64,000 nucleotides of DNA. It comes from DATAGF01 sp963834875. Its GTDB lineage: Bacteria > Actinomycetota > Thermoleophilia > Miltoncostaeales > Miltoncostaeaceae. Under the pieces are notes generated by a model, which made no database searches, was not told the DNA's origin, and worked only from the letters and a program-made list of their open reading frames with translations. Location: the NCBI GenBank assembly GCA_963834875.1, contig CAWIDG010000033.1, positions 310,001 through 374,000 of the forward strand, read 5' to 3'. The first letter of the stretch is position 1. Every line of letters starts with the position of its first letter. Positions 42,141 through 50,921 of this stretch are shown here, in pieces. The translations under genes were made by a program, and so were the position numbers.

Positions 42141-42554
42141 GTCGGGGCCGTGCGGCCCGGCCTGCACGAGCTCCGTGAGCACCCCGACCGCGGAGCCGGG
42201 GTGGACGAACGCCACCAGGTGTCCCCCGAGGCCGGGCCGGGGCCGCTCGTCGATGAGCTCGGCGCCGCGGGCGCGCAGGTCCGCGAGCGCGGCCTCGAGG
42301 TCATCGACCTCGAACGCGACGTGGTGCAGGCCCTCGCCCCGGCTCTCCAGGAAGCGCGCGATCGGCCCTTCGGGGTCCAGCGGCCGGATCAGCTCGACCG
42401 CGCCGCCGGGCGGTCCGCAGAGCGCGGCCTCGACCCCCTGGTCGTCCATCACCTCGCGGATCGCCGGGCGGAGGCCGAGCGCCGCGTCGACTCGCGCGAG
42501 CGCCGCGTCGATGTCGGCCACGACGTAGGCGACGTGGTGGATCCGCCCGATCAT
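42138..42554 (-). CDS. mce: Methylmalonyl-CoA epimerase
   Basis: 138-residue VOC-fold enzyme that racemises methylmalonyl-CoA in propionate and odd-chain catabolism. Metal ligands appear as GRIHHVAYVV (His), GGAVELIRPL (Glu/loop), EGLHHVAFEVDDL (His) and VGVLTELVQ (Glu). FLESRGEGLHH is typical of true epimerases rather than other glyoxalase-fold proteins. The mutase genes are not in the window. Confidence 0.92.
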   Translation of the reverse strand: MIGRIHHVAYVVADIDAALARVDAALGLRPAIREVMDDQGVEAALCGPPGGAVELIRPLDPEGPIARFLESRGEGLHHVAFEVDDLEAALADLRARGAELIDERPRPGLGGHLVAFVHPGSAVGVLTELVQAGPHGPD

Positions 42555-42563
42555 CGCCGCCCG

Positions 42564-43661
42564 TTACTCGACGAGCTCGAGGCGGGGGTTCGGGCGCTCG
42601 TCGCGCCCCACCTTGGCGCAGGGGACGCCGTCCACCCGCACCACGTCGGCGGTGAAGTCGTTCGAGCCGCCGAGGAGGGAGGTGCCCACCCCGTAGGCGT
42701 CCACCGGCACGCCGGCCTCCTCGAACTGCCGGATGCGGCGGGCGTCGAACCCGCCCGACGCGACGATGCGCACCCCGCCGTGGCCGGCGCCGTCGAGGGC
42801 CCGGCGCACCTTCCACACCAGCTCGGGCACGACGCCGGTGGGGCGGAAGCGGCCCATCTCGTGCCAGAGCGACCGGTTGACCATGGTGCTCGCCGTGTCG
42901 AGGCGGACGCCCCAGAGGCGCGAGCCGAGGGCGTCCGCGACCTCGAGCGCCGTCCGGACCGAGTCGTTCTCGAAGTCCACCAGCACCGTGACGTTCAGCT
43001 CATCGGCGTAGCGGTCCGCGAACCGGCGGGCAGCGGCCACCGTGTCGCCGCCGTACGCCGCGATCAGCCCGTGCGGGACCGTGCCCATGCCTTTGCCGCC
43101 CCACCAGGACGCCTGGGCGTCGGTGGAGACGCCGATCGCGCCGGCGATGTGGGCGGCCCAGCCGTCGCCGGTCTGCACCTGCCAGTGGTCGAAGCGCGCG
43201 GGGAAGTACAGGATCGGCTTGCCCCCGGCGGCGGCAACGACGTCCCGGACGTTGCGGCTGATGAGCGTGCGGCGCGCCAGCACGCCGAGGTACAGCGTCT
43301 CGAGGTGGGCGAACAGGCTGTAGTCGCCCTGGATCGTGAGCACCGTCTCCCACGGCTCGATCTCGTCCCCGTCGTGCAGGGCCCGCACCTCCAGCCGGTC
43401 CCAGCCCGGCTCCCACTCGCCCGGGCCCAGGCGGCGGCCCGAGCAGAGCTTGAGGATCGCGATGGCCTCGTCCACCCCACCGAGCACCGAGCGCTCGCGC
43501 TGGAAGACCTGCATGACGACGTCGGGGTGGTGGTCGTCGTGCTCGAGCACCCCCCGGGTGAAGGTGAAGTAGGCGTCGCTGTAGTAGCCGTCGCGCATCC
43601 GCTCGACGGGGAGCTGGAACGTGCCCGGGTCGAGCCGCTGGCGGCGGCCGGCTGCCCTCAC
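42564..43661 (-). CDS. Nicotinate phosphoribosyltransferase-like protein
   Basis: 365 residues, shorter than classical PncB (about 400 or more). Begins with GYYSDAYFTFTRGVLE, whose YKDxYF-like motif is typical of the family, then GDYSLFAHLETLYLGVLARRT, SRNVRDVVAAAGGKPILYFPARFDHW, QASWWGGKGMGTVPHGLIAAY, LVDFENDSVRTAL, WGVRLDTA and IVASGGFDARRIRQFEEAGVPVDAYGVGTSL. Forms NaMN from nicotinate in NAD salvage. The short length and HW-QTGDGWAAH insert place it in a divergent clade. Its GTG start overlaps the stop of the gene upstream. Confidence 0.87.
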   Translation of the reverse strand: MRAAGRRQRLDPGTFQLPVERMRDGYYSDAYFTFTRGVLEHDDHHPDVVMQVFQRERSVLGGVDEAIAILKLCSGRRLGPGEWEPGWDRLEVRALHDGDEIEPWETVLTIQGDYSLFAHLETLYLGVLARRTLISRNVRDVVAAAGGKPILYFPARFDHWQVQTGDGWAAHIAGAIGVSTDAQASWWGGKGMGTVPHGLIAAYGGDTVAAARRFADRYADELNVTVLVDFENDSVRTALEVADALGSRLWGVRLDTASTMVNRSLWHEMGRFRPTGVVPELVWKVRRALDGAGHGGVRIVASGGFDARRIRQFEEAGVPVDAYGVGTSLLGGSNDFTADVVRVDGVPCAKVGRDERPNPRLELVE

Positions 43662-44317
43662 GGGCCCTCGTCGTCCTCGGGGAGCCTCGCGGGCCGCGTT
43701 GACCAGAGGAAGCCGACGGCCGCCGCGGCGAGCAGCGAGATGCCGATCGCGATGACCCCGAGCCAGATGCCGGCGTCCGACCCGCCGTCATCGTCGTCCG
43801 AGGCGGCCCCGCCCGCCGCGGACGATCCCGGCGCGCCGATCTCGACGGCGGCCGCCGGGCCGGGGTCCGTGGGGCCGCTCTCGGATGCCTCGGCGCCGCC
43901 CGGGGGCTCCGGCGGGCCGGTCCAGGGCTTCACCTGGCCGTCGGCGTACGTCTGGCGGACGGGCCAGATCGCGAGGCCCTCCTCGAAGGGCGTCCCCAGC
44001 ACGCGGAAGTCGGCGTAGCGGCCGACCGGGATCCGGCCGCCGCTGTAGACGACGCCGCGGAAGCTCCCGTCGGGACGGCGCAGCGGCGCGAGCCGCCAGC
44101 CCGGGGGCGGCTCGGCGAAGCTGAAGACGGTCACCTGGGCGGGGAACTCCACCCCCACCCTCGTCGTGGCGACGTCGCGCTCCGTGGGCACGCGGATGGC
44201 GAACTCGGTCGCCTCGCCCGCCGGGACGAACCCCGGCAGCACCTCGACGTGTGCGAGCGCCGCGCCGGCGCCGGCCAGCCAGGCCGCGGCGGCGAGCGAG
44301 GCGATCAGCGCCCTCAC
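43658..44317 (-). CDS. YcnI-like (DUF1775) exported protein with C-terminal membrane anchor
   Basis: 219 residues. Signal peptide cleaved near AALA, leaving mature N-terminus HVEVLPGFVPAGEATEF; in YcnI this first His binds copper. VGVEFPAQVTVFSFAEPPPGWR and GRIPVGRYADFRVLGTP match DUF1775. A Pro/Asp/Ser-rich linker precedes a C-terminal helix (IWLGVIAIGISLLAAAAVGFL) and a basic tail. Likely copper handling at the cell surface. Overlaps the SRPBCC gene and the nicotinate enzyme by 4 bp on either side. Confidence 0.85.
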   Translation of the reverse strand: MRALIASLAAAAWLAGAGAALAHVEVLPGFVPAGEATEFAIRVPTERDVATTRVGVEFPAQVTVFSFAEPPPGWRLAPLRRPDGSFRGVVYSGGRIPVGRYADFRVLGTPFEEGLAIWPVRQTYADGQVKPWTGPPEPPGGAEASESGPTDPGPAAAVEIGAPGSSAAGGAASDDDDGGSDAGIWLGVIAIGISLLAAAAVGFLWSTRPARLPEDDEGP

Positions 44318-44739
44318 GCGCGCACGCTGTCGCTGAGGGCGTCGAGCATGGCGACGTAGATTAGAGCCTGGGTGCGGTCGGTCACGCTCATCCTGTAGGC
44401 GAAGGCCATCGGGCCGCTGGCGTCGGCGTCGATCGTCACGCGCGTGCCGTCGGGCTCGCGGGCCAGCGTCGTCCGGGTCGGCGCGCGCAGGCCGAGCCCC
44501 CGAGCCTCCCAGACGATCTCGTCCGGTGGCTCGACCGCCGTGAGGCGCGGCCGGGTGTAGAAGTCGCGGCCGCGCGGGTGGCGCAGGTTCAGCTCGAGGG
44601 TCGTCCCCGGGGCCAGCGGCCCGTCGAGCGTCGCCCCGATGCACTGCGGGTTCCACCGCGGCCAGCCGGCGAAGTCGGTCCAGCGCTCCCAGACCGCCTC
44701 CTGGGCCGCCGGGGCGACCACCGTCACCGAGACGCTCAT
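44314..44739 (-). CDS. SRPBCC (START-like) family protein
   Basis: 141 residues: VTVVAPAAQEAVWERWTDFAGWPRWNPQC is the first strand and helix of the polyketide-cyclase/START fold, followed by ELNLRHPRGRDFYTRPRLTAVEPPDEIVWEARGLG and the long C-terminal helix TQALIYVAMLDALSDSVRA. The fold holds a hydrophobic ligand; ligand unknown. Confidence 0.82.
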   Translation of the reverse strand: MSVSVTVVAPAAQEAVWERWTDFAGWPRWNPQCIGATLDGPLAPGTTLELNLRHPRGRDFYTRPRLTAVEPPDEIVWEARGLGLRAPTRTTLAREPDGTRVTIDADASGPMAFAYRMSVTDRTQALIYVAMLDALSDSVRA

Positions 44740-44753
44740 CGCCGCCGCGGCGG

Positions 44754-45572
44754 TCAGGCGCGCGTGTCGGCGGCCTCGGCGCGCAGCAGGGCCTCCATGG
44801 CGGCCTGGCCGACGAGCAGGTCGCTCGAGCTCGGCTCGCGCGTGGCGAAGCCGGACTGCATCGCGTGGCCCATCCCGTGAACGGCCCGCGAGACCGGGTG
44901 CTCCGGGCGGCGCGCCGAGAAGGCGAACACCTCGACGGCGGCGCCGATGCTGAGCGCCGCCACGGCGGTCCGGCTGCCCAGCGTCCACCCGAACATCTTG
45001 CGGGCCACGGTGTTCCCGACCGTGGTCGTCACGAGCAGCGGGACGACGAGGTTGCTGCCGCAGCGGTCGTGCTCCTTGGCGTGGTCGGCGGCGTTCTCGA
45101 CCTCGTCGGCCCCGCCGGCCTCGTAGGCCGCGATGCTCTTGTGCTCCACCGCGTGCCAGACCGCCGCCCGCGAGCCGCGCAGGCTCACGAGGGCGGGGGC
45201 GAGGCCGGCGACCGCCCCGATCGCCTCCTGGGCGAGCACCGAGCGCAGCCGCATCCTGGCCATGACCGCGACGCCCATCGCGGTGAACGCGGCGACGACG
45301 GCCCGCGGGTCCTCGAGCGCGAAGCGGGCCTGGGGCAGCTCGCGCCGCACCGCCGGCAGCACCGTGAAGGCCTCGCCGAGGCGCACGAGGCCGCGCGCGA
45401 GGGGCAGGTCGGTCAGGGGGCCGGCGCGCAGCAGGCGCTTGCGACCGGACGCGACGAGCACCCGGCCGTCCTCGTCCCGCACGGCCGCGGCCCAATGGCG
45501 CGGGCCGTGCACGAGGAGCCCGTTGGCGAGGGCCATGCCCCCGAGGCGGTGGCTGCGCGCGGGTTCGTCCAC
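44754..45572 (-). CDS. DUF1385 family membrane protein
   Basis: 272 residues. Opening GGMALANGLLVHGPRHWAAAV, a core of two or more hydrophobic helices and the signature AVEHKSIAAYEAGGADEVENAADHAKEHDRCGSNLVVPLLV, which matches the conserved HGAEHK...Y...ENA...H.RCGT of DUF1385. Function unknown in all species. Preceded by TAGTCT with a 6-base gap. Confidence 0.9.
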   Translation of the reverse strand: MDEPARSHRLGGMALANGLLVHGPRHWAAAVRDEDGRVLVASGRKRLLRAGPLTDLPLARGLVRLGEAFTVLPAVRRELPQARFALEDPRAVVAAFTAMGVAVMARMRLRSVLAQEAIGAVAGLAPALVSLRGSRAAVWHAVEHKSIAAYEAGGADEVENAADHAKEHDRCGSNLVVPLLVTTTVGNTVARKMFGWTLGSRTAVAALSIGAAVEVFAFSARRPEHPVSRAVHGMGHAMQSGFATREPSSSDLLVGQAAMEALLRAEAADTRA

Positions 45573-45576
45573 GGGC

Positions 45577-45960
45577 TCAGACTAGCGCCTCGGCCTCGAT
45601 CTCCACCCGCCAGCGCGGGTCGAGCAGCCCGGCCACGACCACCATCGTCGCGGCGGGCCGCACCTCCCCGAAGGCCGCGCCGTGCACCGACCCCACCGCC
45701 TCTGCGTCGGCGGGGTCCACGATGAACATCCTCGTGCGGACGACGTGCTCGAGCCCGGCGCCCAGCGACTCCAGGGCCGCGGCGACGATCTCGAGACAGC
45801 GACGGGCCTGGGCGGCGGGGTCGGGGTCGCACGAGCCGTCGGGCCACACGGGCGCGGTCCCTGAGACCAGCACGCGGCCGCCCACGCGCACGGCGCGGCT
45901 GAACCCGATGGCGTCCTCGTAGGACGACCCGCTCGACGCCCGCCGGCGCGTCCGGCTCAC
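45577..45960 (-). CDS. RidA (YjgF/YER057c) family protein
   Basis: 127 residues. YEDAIGFSRAVRVGGRVLVSGTAP, QARRCLEIVAAALESLGAGLEHVVRTRMFIVDP and the conserved RPAATMVVVAGLLDPRWRVEIEAEA. The Arg before P-A-T is the imine-binding residue of RidA deaminases, and this family member keeps it. GTG start overlaps the ThyX-like stop by 4 bp. Confidence 0.9.
   Translation of the reverse strand: MSRTRRRASSGSSYEDAIGFSRAVRVGGRVLVSGTAPVWPDGSCDPDPAAQARRCLEIVAAALESLGAGLEHVVRTRMFIVDPADAEAVGSVHGAAFGEVRPAATMVVVAGLLDPRWRVEIEAEALV
45579..45584 (-). promoter_or_regulatory. -10 element TAGTCT, leaderless promoter of the DUF1385 gene
   Basis: On the minus strand TAGTCT ends 6 bases before the GTG start at 45572. 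It lies in the 3' end of the RidA gene. Confidence 0.5.
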
Positions 45961-47595
45961 CCGCGCGCCCGGCGCGCTTCCGACCGCGACTCCGCCGCCA
46001 GGCGCCCCGCGGCCGGGTCGCTGCGGTCGACGAAGGTCATCATGGCCGCGATCGCCGTGTGCCCCGCGACCTCGGCGATCTGGCGGTGCATCTCGCGGAC
46101 GACCCGCCGGTAGGACTCGTGCCCCTGCGGCTGGCTGCGGAGCTCGATCAGGTGCATCGCCTCGCGCGCGTTCAGGAGCATCGTGAAGCGGATGCGGTGC
46201 GCCAGCGTGACGGCGTACGCGGCCTCGTCCGGCACGACCTCCGCCAGGTCGTCGTGGAGCCGGGCGCTCGCCGCCTGCACCGCCTCGTAGGCGTCGCCGC
46301 CTCCCGCCTCGGCGACCTCCGCCGGCAGGTCGTAGCCGAGCCTCGGGGTGAGGGGTTGGGCCTGGAGGGTCAGCATGCGGTGGCGCTGGAGGTCGCGGTA
46401 CGCCCCGTAGTCGCAGACGATCTCGAAGGCGTACGTCGTGGCCTCGAGCGCGCGACCCGGGCGCTGGCGGCGGTCGGAGCGGTCGCCCGCCCAGGCCGCG
46501 AGCGCCCGCGCGCGCTCGCCCGGGTCGAGCTCGGCGGCCCGCGACCGGGCCTCGGCCAGGCCGCCGCCCCCAGCGGGCCAGAGCGCGTGGGCCAGCACCC
46601 GCGCCTCGCCGTCGGGGTCGAAGTCGACGAGCCGCACCCGCGGCCCGGCCGGGACCTCGGCGGGCGCGGGCAACACGCGGCCGGCGATCTCGGCGGCCGC
46701 GAGCTCGGACGCGCGCAGGTAGCGCCCGTGGGCGCCGCCCCGGTCCTCCCGGTCCACGCGGGTGAGGAACGCCGGGATCACCTTGCGGAGCTCGGTCAGC
46801 ATGCGGGCGGCGCACTCGCGGGCCTCGGGCAGCGGGTGCGCGCCCATGCGAACGAGCATGGCCTCGTACGCCTGGCCCGAGGCGAAGATCCCGACGTTGG
46901 CGGTCGTCGCGGCCGGCAACAGGCCCCGCAGGAGGTCGAGGGCGCGTGCCCGCACCGCGCGCTCGCGCGCGGCGGGCGCCGCGCCGGGGCGCTCGGGCAC
47001 CTCGCGGGCCACGTGCTCGACCATCAGGGGCAGCAGGGCGGAGTAGGCGTCGAACGCACCGTCGAGCGTCCTCGTATAGGAACGCCCGAGCTCGGGCAGC
47101 GCCATGACGGTCGCGGGGCGGTGGTAGCGGTAGTCGCCCCCGGGCCGGTCGGTGAAGGCGATGTACCGCGTCGACTGCTCGAGGTAGCTCGCCAGGCGGC
47201 CCCACTGCAGGACCTTGGTCAGCAGGTTGGAGGCCCCCTCGACGGCGATGTGGGCCCCGCCGAGCTGGGCCACCGAGTCGTCGCCGTACTCCGCGAGCAC
47301 CCGGTCGTAGAGCGCCTCGGCGCGCGCCTCGCCCACCCGGGGCACGGCCTCCTGGACGACGGGTGCGTCCGGCAGGAACTCGTCGAGCAGGAGGCGCCGG
47401 AGCGACTTCGGGCTGCGCGAGTAGCGGGCGAAGAGCGCGCCCTTCACCACCTCGGGAAGGCCGGTCAGGGCGAAGACCGGCCCGATGGGATCGGTCACGT
47501 AGGGCGCGACCCTGGCCCGCTCGGGCTCGCTGAGGTCGTGGACCGTCAGTCGGCTGCGTGACAGCGGGGTTGGCGTCCTGCGACAAGACCGCCAT
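45957..47595 (-). CDS. Tandem ThyX-like protein (FAD-dependent thymidylate synthase family), frameshifted near the start
   Basis: About 540 residues with two ThyX-type halves; ordinary ThyX is 220-260. First half: VVKGALFARYSRSPKSLRRLLLDEF, AHIAVEGASNLLTKVLQWGRLASYLEQSTRYI. Here the RHRxxSxNxxSxR flavin/dUMP motif is shortened to GRLASYLEQSTR. Second half: YAFEIVCDYGAYRDLQRHRMLTLQAQPLTPR, close to a ThyX motif with Thr and Gln at the Ser and Asn positions, then LAHRIRFTMLLNAREAMHLIELRSQPQGH. The body frame lacks a start; ATG 47595 (or TTG 47586) lies one frame over and joins after a +1 correction near 47545. Thymidylate synthase activity is therefore uncertain. Confidence 0.78.
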
Positions 47596-47604
47596 CCTAG
47601 TGGG

Positions 47605-49322
47605 GTGCTCGGAGGCCGCCTCATCGCCGCCGTGGCGGCCGCGACCGCCGCCACGCTGCCCCTCGCCCCCTCCGCCGACGCCGCCCCGGCGCCGGCGGTG
47701 CTGGTGCGCGTCGCGCCGGCGGGCGCCGCGGACGTCCTGGGCCCCGCCGCGCGCCCGGCGCTGCCCCCCGCGTGGGTGGCGCGGCTCGAGCGACGGGCGG
47801 GCCGCCGGCTGCCCGAGCTGCGGGGCCTGTACCGGATCCACGCCGACGGCCCCGCCGCCGCCCGGCGCATCGCGTCCAGGCTCGATGCGCGGCCCGCCGT
47901 CCGCGCCGCCGTCGAGCCGGCCCCCGTGCCCCCGCCGGCGGTCTGCCGGCCCGAGCCCGAGGGCGGCTGGCCGGTCTTCGACCCCGGGACGCCCACGCCC
48001 GACCTCTCCGGCTACCAGGACTACCGCGCGGGCATGGACGTCCCCGACACCGCGGCGGGGGCCGGCGTGCGGGTCGGCGACGTCGAGTACGAGTGGCGCC
48101 GCACGCACGAGGAGCTCGCGGAGCGGGCGCTCCCGGCGCCGGTCCGCCGGCCGGGAGGCCTCCCCGGGTTCCTGGCGGAGGACCACGGCACCGCCGTGCT
48201 CGGCATCCTCGGCGCCGACGTCGACGGCGAGGGGACCACCGGCGTGGCGCACGACGCCCAGATCCTCCCGCTGTCGCCCTTCTTCGAGCCGAACCCCGGA
48301 CAGCTACGACCTGCCCAGGGCGGTCCTGGCGGCGGCGCTCGGGCTGCGGCGCGGCGACGTGCTGCTGATCGAGCAGCAGACCACGCTGCGAGACGCCGTC
48401 GGGCCCGGTCTTCGCGCCGGTCGAGGCCGACCCGGCCATGCGGGACCTGATCCGGGCCGTCGTCGACGCCGGCATCGTCGTCGTGGAGCCGGCCGGCAAC
48501 GGCGGCCGCGACCTGGCGAGCCTCGGCCTGTCCTGGCTGGCCGACCCGGCGGACCCCGCCAACAGCGGGGCGCTGCTGGTCGCCGGGGGCGAGTCGCCCG
48601 CCACCGGCGTTGACCTGGCGCGGACCCCGGGCTCGAACTACGGGGCCCGGGTGGACCTCCAGGGCTACGGCGCGGGCGTCGTGACGACCGGCTACGGGCT
48701 GGGGATCGGGCCGGCGCAGCCCGGGGACCGGGCCTACACCTCGTGCTTCGACGGGACCTCGAGCGCCTCGGCCACCGTCGCGGGCGCCGTCGCGGCCCTG
48801 CAGGGCCTCGCGATCGACGCGACGGGCTCGCCGCTCACCCCGGCCGCGCTGCGGGCGGCCCTGGTGGCGACCGGCGAGCCCCAGGCCGGCCCGGCGGAGG
48901 AGCGGATCGGCCCGCGCCCCCAGGTCGCCGCCGCCGCCGCCCTGCTCGGCCCGGTCGAGCCTCCGGCCGGCCCGGACCCGCCGCCCGCGCCGCCGCTCTC
49001 AGCCCTCCCGGTCCGGGCCCCGCCGCCGAGCCGGGAGCAGGCCGTCGCGCGGCCGGCGGCCCGCGGCGCGCAGGCGCGCCTCGACCGGCGCGCCGGGACG
49101 CTGACGATCACCCTCCGCGGGCTCGCGCCCCGCGCCGTCGTCTTCGTCGCGGGGCGCAGGGTCCGCGTCGCCGCGGGAGGGCGGATCGTCCTTCCCGTCC
49201 TCACGCCCCGGCGCTTCGTCCTCGTCGTCGCCGCGCCCCGCAGGGCCCGGATCGCCTACGTCCTGGCCCGGTTCCGCGTCACGGTCCCGGCGAGGGGGCC
49301 GGCGCGCGTCGCGCGTCTCTGA
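47605..49322 (+). CDS. Secreted subtilisin-like serine protease, two frameshifts
   Basis: About 570 residues after repair. Signal peptide from GTG 47605 (LIAAVAAATAATLPLAPSADA), propeptide-like region, then the S8 domain: Asp in VRVGDVEYEW, His in EDHGTAVLGILGAD, Asn in VVEPAGNGG and Ser in DGTSSASATVAGAVAAL. C-terminal Pro-rich linker and a beta domain. Frames change at 48298 and 48407; removing one G at each restores FFEPNPDSYDLPRAV and DAVGPVFAPVEADPAM. Divergent from the ThyX-like gene with only 9 bp between starts. Confidence 0.8.
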
Positions 49323-49346
49323 GCCGGCGAGGGCGCCGCCCGCCGG

Positions 49347-49718
49347 CTACCAGGACGCGGTGGGCCCGCTCGTGTCGGTCTGGTCCCTCGGCCAGACGGC
49401 CGGCAGGTCGACCTCGAAGTTGCCCTCCTCGTCGGCGTGCTTCTTGTGCCACTCGGTGAAGTTCGGGATCGAGAAGCCGATCACCTGGAAGCTGTGGCGG
49501 TCGACCCGGACGATCAGCTCGCGCTCCGGGTCGAGCACCGCGAGGGCGGGGGCGGGGATGCCGTAGGAGCAGTGGTATGCGTCCTTCTCGGCGTCGTAGC
49601 GCGTCATGGCGTCGGACGGCGAGTGGGTGCCGCCGCCGACGGCCGAGGCCGGCCCCTCGGGCGGCTCCTCCCCGCCGGGGGGGACGCCCGGCGGCGGTGT
49701 CGGTGGGGTCGTGCTCAT
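49347..49718 (-). CDS. Hypothetical protein with a DUF2283-like core
   Basis: 123 residues: Pro/Gly-rich disordered N-terminus (TTPPTPPPGVPPGG), then TRYDAEKDAYHCSYG, LDPERELIVRVDRHSFQVIGFSIPNFTEWHKKH and a C-terminal DLPAVWPRDQ. The core of short strands around a conserved helix is reminiscent of DUF2283. No catalytic residues evident. Stop-start overlap with the YqeY gene (4 bp). Confidence 0.6.
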   Translation of the reverse strand: MSTTPPTPPPGVPPGGEEPPEGPASAVGGGTHSPSDAMTRYDAEKDAYHCSYGIPAPALAVLDPERELIVRVDRHSFQVIGFSIPNFTEWHKKHADEEGNFEVDLPAVWPRDQTDTSGPTASW

Positions 49719-50185
49719 GAATCTCCTTCCAGCAGGCGTTGGGCGATCGCCCGGACCTGTTTCCCGTCGGCCCGGCCCGCCACGCGGGACATGGACGCCT
49801 TCATCACGCGGCCGAGATCCCCGGGGCCCGCGGCGTCCTCGGCGGCGATCACCTCGGACACGACGGCGGCGATCGCCGCCTCGTCCATCTGGGCCGGGAG
49901 GTAGGCCTCCAGCACCGCCATCTCCTCGGTCTCGCGCGCCACCAGGTCGTCGCGGCCGCCCGCCCGGAACTGGTCGATCGACTCGCGGTGCTGCTTCACC
50001 AGGCCGCGGAGGACACGGGCCGCCGCGTCGTCGGGCAGGGGCCCGCGGGCCTCGATCTCGGCGTTCTTCAGCGCGGCGCGGGCGCGCCGGATCGCGCCCA
50101 GGCGGACCATCTCGCGGGAGCGCATGGCGTCCTTGAGGTCGCTGTCGAGCCGCTCGGCCACGCCCGCGGCCGCGTCATCGGGCAT
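49715..50185 (-). CDS. GatB/YqeY domain protein
   Basis: 156 residues: LDSDLKDAMRSREMVRLGAIRRARAALKNAEIEA, VLRGLVKQHRESIDQFRAGGRDDLVARETEEMAVLEAYLP and the C-terminal GDLGRVMKASMSRVAGRADGKQVRAIAQRLL. This is a stand-alone YqeY, the tRNA-binding tail module found in GatB. Role thought to be tRNA-related amidation. Start ATG 50185, overlapping the upstream membrane protein by 11 bp. Confidence 0.93.
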   Translation of the reverse strand: MPDDAAAGVAERLDSDLKDAMRSREMVRLGAIRRARAALKNAEIEARGPLPDDAAARVLRGLVKQHRESIDQFRAGGRDDLVARETEEMAVLEAYLPAQMDEAAIAAVVSEVIAAEDAAGPGDLGRVMKASMSRVAGRADGKQVRAIAQRLLEGDS

Positions 50186-50909
50186 GCGTGGAGTCCTCCC
50201 CTGCCACCCGGACTCTACGGATGCCCGTCCCGCCACGCCGTCCCCGGCGCCCGTCGAAGGGGCGGTCCAGGAGCCAGAAGAGGACGAGCGCGAGGGCCGC
50301 CACCGAGACGATGTACCAGGGCCACGGCCCCAGCACGTCGATCAGGCTGCTCCGGGCCGGGGGCCGCCGCAGGAACATGTAGTTGCCGTCGAACGCGACC
50401 GTCCCGATCGCGGCCAGGGCGGTCACGCCCAGGCTCCAGGCGTAGACGCGCGGCACGGCCCCCGGCCGGGGGGTGCGCCGCAGCCCCCAGGCGAGGAAGA
50501 CGGCGGCGATGACGACCCCCGCGTGCGCCACGAAGAACCACCACCAGCGGTAGTCGGGGAACCCGCGGCGCAGGTCCGGCGTCAACAGCGCCTGGACCGT
50601 CGCCGTCATCGCCCAGAAGTAGGTCAGCTCGAAGGCCAGGGCGCTGGGCCGCCAGAGCGCGATCACCGCGGCGATCGTCGCGGCGTCGGTCAGGTGCAGC
50701 GGCAGGTCGCCGCGGGCCGACAGCCCCTCGTCGAGCTGGAGGACGACGTGGAAGGCGATCTCGTTGAGCACGAGCAGCACCGCGAGGCCGCGCGCCGCGG
50801 GCGTGATCCAGGCGGCGTCCGGGTCGCGGCGGGCGGCCAGCCCGAGGCCGGCGCACGCCGCGGCCGTGGCGCCGAGGACGATGAGGTGCTGGGGGGAGAA
50901 GAGCTCCAC
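50175..50909 (-). CDS. YwaF/TIGR02206-type membrane protein
   Basis: 244 residues with about seven hydrophobic helices. LSARGDLPLHLTDAATIAAVIALWRPS, ELTYFWAMTATVQALLTPDL, FPDYRWWWFFVAHAGVVIAAVFL and TVAFDGNYMFLRRPPARSSLIDVLGPWPWYI are typical: the HL-C/D, P-D and GWNYMFL-type segments of TIGR02206. The C-terminal tail is short and basic. Function not known. Confidence 0.88.
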   Translation of the reverse strand: MELFSPQHLIVLGATAAACAGLGLAARRDPDAAWITPAARGLAVLLVLNEIAFHVVLQLDEGLSARGDLPLHLTDAATIAAVIALWRPSALAFELTYFWAMTATVQALLTPDLRRGFPDYRWWWFFVAHAGVVIAAVFLAWGLRRTPRPGAVPRVYAWSLGVTALAAIGTVAFDGNYMFLRRPPARSSLIDVLGPWPWYIVSVAALALVLFWLLDRPFDGRRGRRGGTGIRRVRVAGEDSTHAR

Positions 50910-50921
50910 GGGCCGGCCGCC

